Shown piece by piece: positions 60,061 through 64,000 of a stretch of 64,000 bases of DNA. The translations under genes were made by a program, and so were the position numbers. The notes under the pieces are model-generated. The model was not told where the DNA came from and ran no database searches. It saw nothing but the letters and a program-made list of their open reading frames with translations. Each line of letters opens with the position of its first letter. The stretch's first letter is position 1. This DNA comes from Mycoemilia scoparia (lineage: Eukaryota; Kickxellomycota; Kickxellomycetes; Kickxellales; Kickxellaceae): NCBI GenBank assembly GCA_027575805.1, contig JANBPU010000025.1:1-64000 (forward strand), in the 5' to 3' direction.

Positions 60061-60350
60061 TGGCTTTATTTTACAAGTTGTTAGGCATAAAAGACCCCAA
60101 AAATCATTATCAAAAATTAAAATAAAAGAATATATATACACACACAAACAGAAGGAATGATGATAAGCAATAGTTAGTAAGAATCAAATTACAATAATAA
60201 CAATAATGATAATAATAGCGCTATATATCTTTACATGCATCAGAGCTTTTGCCATCTTTAAAAATTATTATTCAAAATTGTGGTATATTTTGCTGGGGCC
60301 CACCTACAGCCATTCTGTGGCTAATCAGCAGTGAAACTTGGTCATATATA
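60061..60350 (-). repeat. dispersed repeat, family R, copy 5
   Basis: On the minus strand it begins GACCAAGTTTCACTGCTGAT, with the hairpin GCCACAGAATGGCTGTAGG, GGGCCCCAGCAAAATATACC, GATTCTTACTAACTATTGCT, TTTTTGGGGTC and the end AACTTGTAAAATAAAGCCA. It is the only minus-strand copy here. Confidence 0.8.
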
Positions 60351-60652
60351 AAAATGGAGACACTGTCACATAGCTTTCCGCTCATTAGTGTATAGGGTTT
60401 ACATCATGTTTTACAAAACGTGCAATGTAGTAGTGCTGATATTTAAAAGAAAAACAAATGTAAATGGTACAATTAAACTGCAAAAAGTGCTGATTGGTAC
60501 CTCTCAAAGTATCCGCTATGTCTATAAATGTGTATTTTTACAAATTAAGTGGTCGTGATTTTATACAGCAATCCGAATATGGCACTGTCAACAGGCAGGA
60601 TATCATTTTCACCTAATATCTTTGGCCGATTAATTGCCTTTTAAAAGAAAAG

Positions 60653-60772
60653 ATGGATCATAATTTATGAAGGGTGACTTTTGGTGGCCAGCGATTAAAG
60701 GGGGAACTACAGCCAAATGAGCGATCACCATTTATTAGCATATGGCCACCCTTCAAAAATAGCCACCCAGAT
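60653..60772 (-). mobile_element. MITE, family M, copy 6
   Basis: Ends are ATGGATCATAATTTATGAAG then GGTGACT, and TGGCCACCCTTCAAAAATAG then CCACCCA. The core is in minus orientation (ACAGCCAAATGAGCGATCACC). About 120 bp, a longer subtype shared with copy 7. It ends only 10 bases past the PEX13 stop, inside its 3' UTR. Confidence 0.82.
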
Positions 60773-60782
60773 GCTGATGGCT

Positions 60783-62018
60783 TTATATTTGATCCTCGAC
60801 TTTCTTGAATTCCTCAGGAGTTATGGTTACTTTAGGTGCTAATCGAGGCAGCTGTGGTTGCATGTTGGGACTCTGTTGCTGTGTAGGAGTATGTGCCTGG
60901 TTAGTGCTGGATATAATGCGGACATAGTTTGAAGGGAATAAACCTTCTGTGCCATTTTGTAGCTTTCCTCTCCACCATTCCGAGGGCCTGCCCCATACAT
61001 TTGTTTTGTTAAGCACTGCTATCACATCTCCCTTTTTGAACGAAAGCTCTGCTTTGCTCTCTCCCTGGAAATCATAAAGAGCATGAGCAAATTCATAGCC
61101 AGCCTGTGACATGGCATTTGGGGCTTGATTCTGGTCCATGGATTGGCTTTGCATAATCAGTCTTTCCGATGCCAGACGCCGTTGTCGGTTAACCATAGCT
61201 CGAATCATCCTTGTCATCAAGTATGGCACACCAATTATAATAGCAAGGAAAAGTAGCAATGTGCGCTTGCGTATACCTGATCTCTTATTGAACTCGTTGA
61301 ATCCCTCTGGACTGAGCTCGTCCTTGTTTACATCCATGGGCTTGCCTTTCAGCCGTGCCCATAGTCGCCGAAATCCGTCAAAGGCCATCGTAGACCCCAC
61401 GGCTTTGCCCATGTAATTGCGCAACAACCCGAATTGGTCCATGACTCCGAGGACTGCCATAAAGGAGGAGTGTGTAGCAAAGTATGTCGACTCGAGCATA
61501 CGGGCAAATCCACCAAACGCTCCAACTACTGACTGGATCAGTGCAAACGTGGACCTTGTCGATGCATCAAGCCTCTGTGTTAAAGATTGGGGATTATTGG
61601 GGTCGTTTGGTCCCATACCGTATCCCCCCATACCATAACCGCCCATTCCGTATCCCCCCATACCGTAGCCTCCCATGCCATAACTGCCCATGCCGTAACT
61701 GCCCATCCCATAGCCTCCCATTCCGTAGCCCCCCATTCCGTAGCTCCCCATGCCGTAACTACTTCCATAACCACCCATACCGTATCCAGTTCCGTAGCTG
61801 CTTCCATACCCCATTGAATTCATGCCGCCCATTCCCATGGGATTTGTGGTTGTGCCTGTGACTCCGTCTATACCTGTGGTACCTGGGGCAGCGTCTCCAC
61901 CTTCTCGACTAGGCACAGTAGGGCCCTGGGTTGATAAATTTCCACCCAATTGGGCCGAATCGTCTCCTGCTGCTGTGTTTGCTGTGTCGCCTTCCCAAGG
62001 TTTTGGAGGCGATGCCAT
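60783..62018 (-). CDS. PEX13: peroxin 13 (peroxisomal import docking complex), SH3 protein
   Basis: A single exon of 411 residues. Pex13 sits in the peroxisomal membrane and, with Pex14, admits receptor-cargo complexes. The N terminus is MASPPKPWEG, the Pex13 start. A YG-rich tract follows (about residues 70-136) with some ten YGMGG/YGMGS units. Then comes the conserved region DASTRSTFALIQSVVGAFGGFARMLE (given in parts: STFALIQSVVGAF, GGFARMLESTY), GLLRNYMGKAVG, a membrane segment TLLLFLAIIIGVPYL, and the C-terminal SH3 domain: AHALYDFQGE, ELSFKKGDVI, WWRGKLQNGTEGLFPSNYV. The tail is Pro/Gln-rich. The YG tract is longer and more regular than in yeast Pex13. MITE M6 lies in its 3' UTR. Confidence 0.96.
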   Translation of the reverse strand: MASPPKPWEGDTANTAAGDDSAQLGGNLSTQGPTVPSREGGDAAPGTTGIDGVTGTTTNPMGMGGMNSMGYGSSYGTGYGMGGYGSSYGMGSYGMGGYGMGGYGMGSYGMGSYGMGGYGMGGYGMGGYGMGGYGMGPNDPNNPQSLTQRLDASTRSTFALIQSVVGAFGGFARMLESTYFATHSSFMAVLGVMDQFGLLRNYMGKAVGSTMAFDGFRRLWARLKGKPMDVNKDELSPEGFNEFNKRSGIRKRTLLLFLAIIIGVPYLMTRMIRAMVNRQRRLASERLIMQSQSMDQNQAPNAMSQAGYEFAHALYDFQGESKAELSFKKGDVIAVLNKTNVWGRPSEWWRGKLQNGTEGLFPSNYVRIISSTNQAHTPTQQQSPNMQPQLPRLAPKVTITPEEFKKVEDQI

Positions 62019-62955
62019 TTTGGTTGGTTTCTGTTGTATGTGTGTATGTATATGTGTAAATTACAACGACAAGATAGAAATATTATATATATAAGTCTTG
62101 TCGGACCTTTAAAAGCACAAACAGTGAGTAATAAAATAATAAATACAATAGTGATCAAAACGGAAAGTAAAAAGACAAGAATGAATTGGACAAACAGCAC
62201 GGATCATGTCAGCCCGGAAATATATCGCCGCATTCATTCACATCCACATGAAAATCTGTCAATTCTCTCTCTCTCCCACTTGCAAACAGCAGCAGCAGCA
62301 GCAGAGAGGTAAAAAGGGGTGAATTATCCCTGAGATTTTTAAGAAATTAAACACCCGTCTTATTTGCAGATTGCTGTGATAGCAGAGTATCCTACTGCAC
62401 CAACTCCTCTTGTACATTGTCCCAAGGCATGCATGTGCACTTTCATATAAGAAGCTTTTAGAAGCTCAAGAGCGCCAGACACTTAATCAACTACAAATAA
62501 TAATCATAGAAGCCACTTTATTAGAATTTTGAAATGCTAAGGAAAATCACATAGCTCAAGCTTCTGAGCTTTACAGAAATAGTAGTCTGATTCATACCCA
62601 TAGATAATACTACTATAACAAATGATCATATTACACACAGTCTTAGACAGAAATAGGCTCTTGGAGATTGCACATAAAAAAGCACATGGTTGGGCCAAAG
62701 CTTGAGGGTCTATTTCTGCCTGCCATACATTTAATTGATCACTAGCAAAATTTCACCAAATAGATCATATTTTTTGAAGGGTACCTTTTGGTGGCCAACT
62801 ATTAAAGGGGCGATTACAGCCAAATGGGTGATAATATCACCATTTTTTCGCAAATGGCCACACTTCAAAAATAACTACCCAAATGCTATTGAAATAAGAC
62901 AATACAGATTTTCAGATAATTAAAGCGAGAAAAGGTTTAAATTAAACTCCGACTA
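62019..62955. other. intergenic with MITE M7
   Basis: PEX13 promoter and 3' flank of the CBS gene. A CT run near 62262-62276 and an AGC run near 62287-62301 are present. Confidence 0.5.
62759..62884 (-). mobile_element. MITE, family M, copy 7
   Basis: Ends AATAGATCATATTTTTTGAA then GGGTACC, and TGGCCACACTTCAAAAATAA then CTACCCA. The core in minus orientation (TACAGCCAAATGGGTGAT) matches copy 6. It lies about 70 bases past the stop of the CBS gene. Confidence 0.8.
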
Positions 62956-64000
62956 CTATTTAGAGCGCTTCAATAGGGGAAGCTCCCTAAAGATCACAGC
63001 CAAGACATCGGTAAGACTAATGACGCTGCAAACAGCATCCTCAAATGCACCAGAGAAGGAGACACGGCGATACCTCTCCGTTCTAGCCGAAATGGACGGT
63101 AATGAGTTTGGTATGACAAGCGAGTGGCGACGATGCATTGGGGCAGGCATCTCCGTAGCAGGGCTTGGGCTTCCTACGATGCTAGGGTTCAGCACGTTAG
63201 GCTCAGCACCGAAGCAGAGTGATGGCGAGTGGCCCAAGGGGGATTCGTTTGTGGTGACCCAGACTCTGTGAGCATTGGTCGCGTTGAGCTTGGTAATTAC
63301 ATGTCGAAGAGTGGCATTTGGCCTAACACCAAACACGGGAATACGGTCCTTTCCTTCCTGTATGCCCTGGTAAAAACGGACAGCCTGGACAAGGGCTATC
63401 ACGCTTCCATAAAGCAGGTGGCGGAACTGTTTGGTCACAACGTACTTGATGTCACCAAGCGACAGGTTTCCTATAAGCGTGCGATTCTCGTCTACTATTG
63501 CCAGCGACGTGATGTGCCAGCGCGATAGTAAGCCTAGCGCCTTGAGAACAGGGGCATCAGGATGGACGTACACTACACTCTTCTGCGTGAGCCCGAGCTC
63601 CTCAACCTATTCGTAAAACACAGACAGCAGGGTATTGGAATAAATTTCCACAATATGAGAATCATTTGAAGAGGTTCATGATGCTTTTATTATCAGAATA
63701 CTTGCAGATTCGTCGAGCAGAGTACTAAAATAGGGAATCGTGCTCATCTAAATGTTATGAAAGTTGGATACAAACATGCATCAGGTTAGCTTAACGCCAA
63801 TATAAGCAGCGATATTGCTTTTATGTTGGTTGCTTACATTATTATACAAAAACTCAACAAGCCTTGACTGGGTCAGTATCCCCTACAAATTGCCAATGTG
63901 TTATTAAATATACTCATGCAGTAGTGCTAATATGGGGGATTTCGACTTATAGCATAGAGCCCACTGCTACCTTGATTTTACCATCGCTGTCAGTCACAGC
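62956..64000 (-). CDS. CBS-domain protein, Sds23/Snf4-like, 5' end missing
   Basis: Exons found: 64000-63971 (open at the window edge), 63882-63838, 63747-63706 and 63606-62956. Joined in phase they read TDSDGKIK|GILTQSRLVEFLYNN|MSTIPYFSTLLDES|VEELGLTQKS, followed by CBS repeats with VYVHPDAPVLKALGLLSRW, SLAIVDENRTLIGNLSLGDI and, near the end, VISLTDVLAVIFREL. GILTQSR plus paired CBS motifs point to the Sds23/Snf4 group, adenosine-binding regulators tied to nutrient signalling and the cell cycle. SGAFEDAVCSV before the last motif is a split CBS strand with a Ser/Pro-rich loop. The third intron from the end uses a GC donor. The N terminus and first CBS pair are outside the window. Confidence 0.82.
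63607..63705 (-). other. GC-AG intron in the CBS-protein gene
   Basis: Donor TCT|GCAAGTATTC, acceptor ACGAATAG. The only GT nearby leaves the wrong phase; the GC site joins LLDES to VEELGL in frame. Confidence 0.75.

Larger units (their letters stand above)
58873..60782. other. intergenic with repeat R5 and MITE M6
   Basis: Promoter of the bHLH gene and 3' flank of PEX13. Frames near 58869-59105 and 59218-59474 look spurious. Contains R5 and M6. Confidence 0.5.

Overview
This window reads as nuclear DNA of a filamentous fungus. Genes carry short introns (about 50 to 380 bp), encode fungal-type proteins (a Zn2Cys6 regulator, a fungal-type Tom20 receptor, Pex13, a Sds23-like CBS protein), and lie in AT-rich spacers with small repeats and one Ty1/copia element. 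The protein set, including an Ndc10/Crypton-type protein and a BICD-like dynein adaptor candidate, leans toward an early-diverging (non-Dikarya) lineage; that is inference. Fifteen protein genes and one tRNA gene can be supported. Thirty-three introns were placed by matching splice sites, reading phase and conserved protein motifs.

Layout. 1-1614: 3' half of a copia retrotransposon and its LTR. 1868-2910: miniature inverted-repeat elements (family M) and a dispersed repeat (family R). 3316-6399 (-): coiled-coil dynein-adaptor candidate. 6400-12076: long gene-free stretch with repeats. 12077-14374 (+): Zn2Cys6-PAS regulator. 14920-14991 (-): tRNA-Thr. 15426-16805 (-): acidic coiled-coil orphan. 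17823-20116 (+): Tom20 fused to a SET/MYND (SMYD-type) protein. 21262-22486 (+): secreted GDSL esterase. 23124-24346 (+): CCAAT-factor subunit HAP5/NF-YC. 24569-25597 (-): GT25-like glycosyltransferase. 27295-32460 (+): large disordered RS/RGG protein. 32811-34006 (-): endonuclease V. 35239-37579 (+): carnitine acetyltransferase. 38463-43781 (+): Ndc10/Crypton-like protein with a GW-repeat tail. 44249-45534 (-): ceramide synthase. 47089-49899 (-): phosphoglucomutase/phosphopentomutase with an apparent one-base frameshift. 51542-52978 (+): C2H2 regulator. 53856-56912 (-): MCM3. 57602-58872 (-): bHLH regulator. 60783-62018 (-): PEX13. 62956->64000 (-): CBS-domain protein, 5' end outside the window.

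There is no gene cluster. Some genes share themes: mitochondria and peroxisomes (Tom20-SET, Cat2, Pex13), nutrient and transcription control (Zn2Cys6-PAS, HAP5, C2H2, bHLH, CBS protein) and DNA maintenance (Mcm3, endonuclease V).

The most unusual object is the 1671-residue protein at 38463-43781. A Crypton/Ndc10-type DNA-binding region is joined to a tail of about twelve tandem repeats carrying many GW/WG motifs, the type of motif that docks Argonaute in RNA-silencing proteins. Next are the Tom20-SMYD fusion, the BICD-like CC1 box, and three GC-AG introns in only 33.
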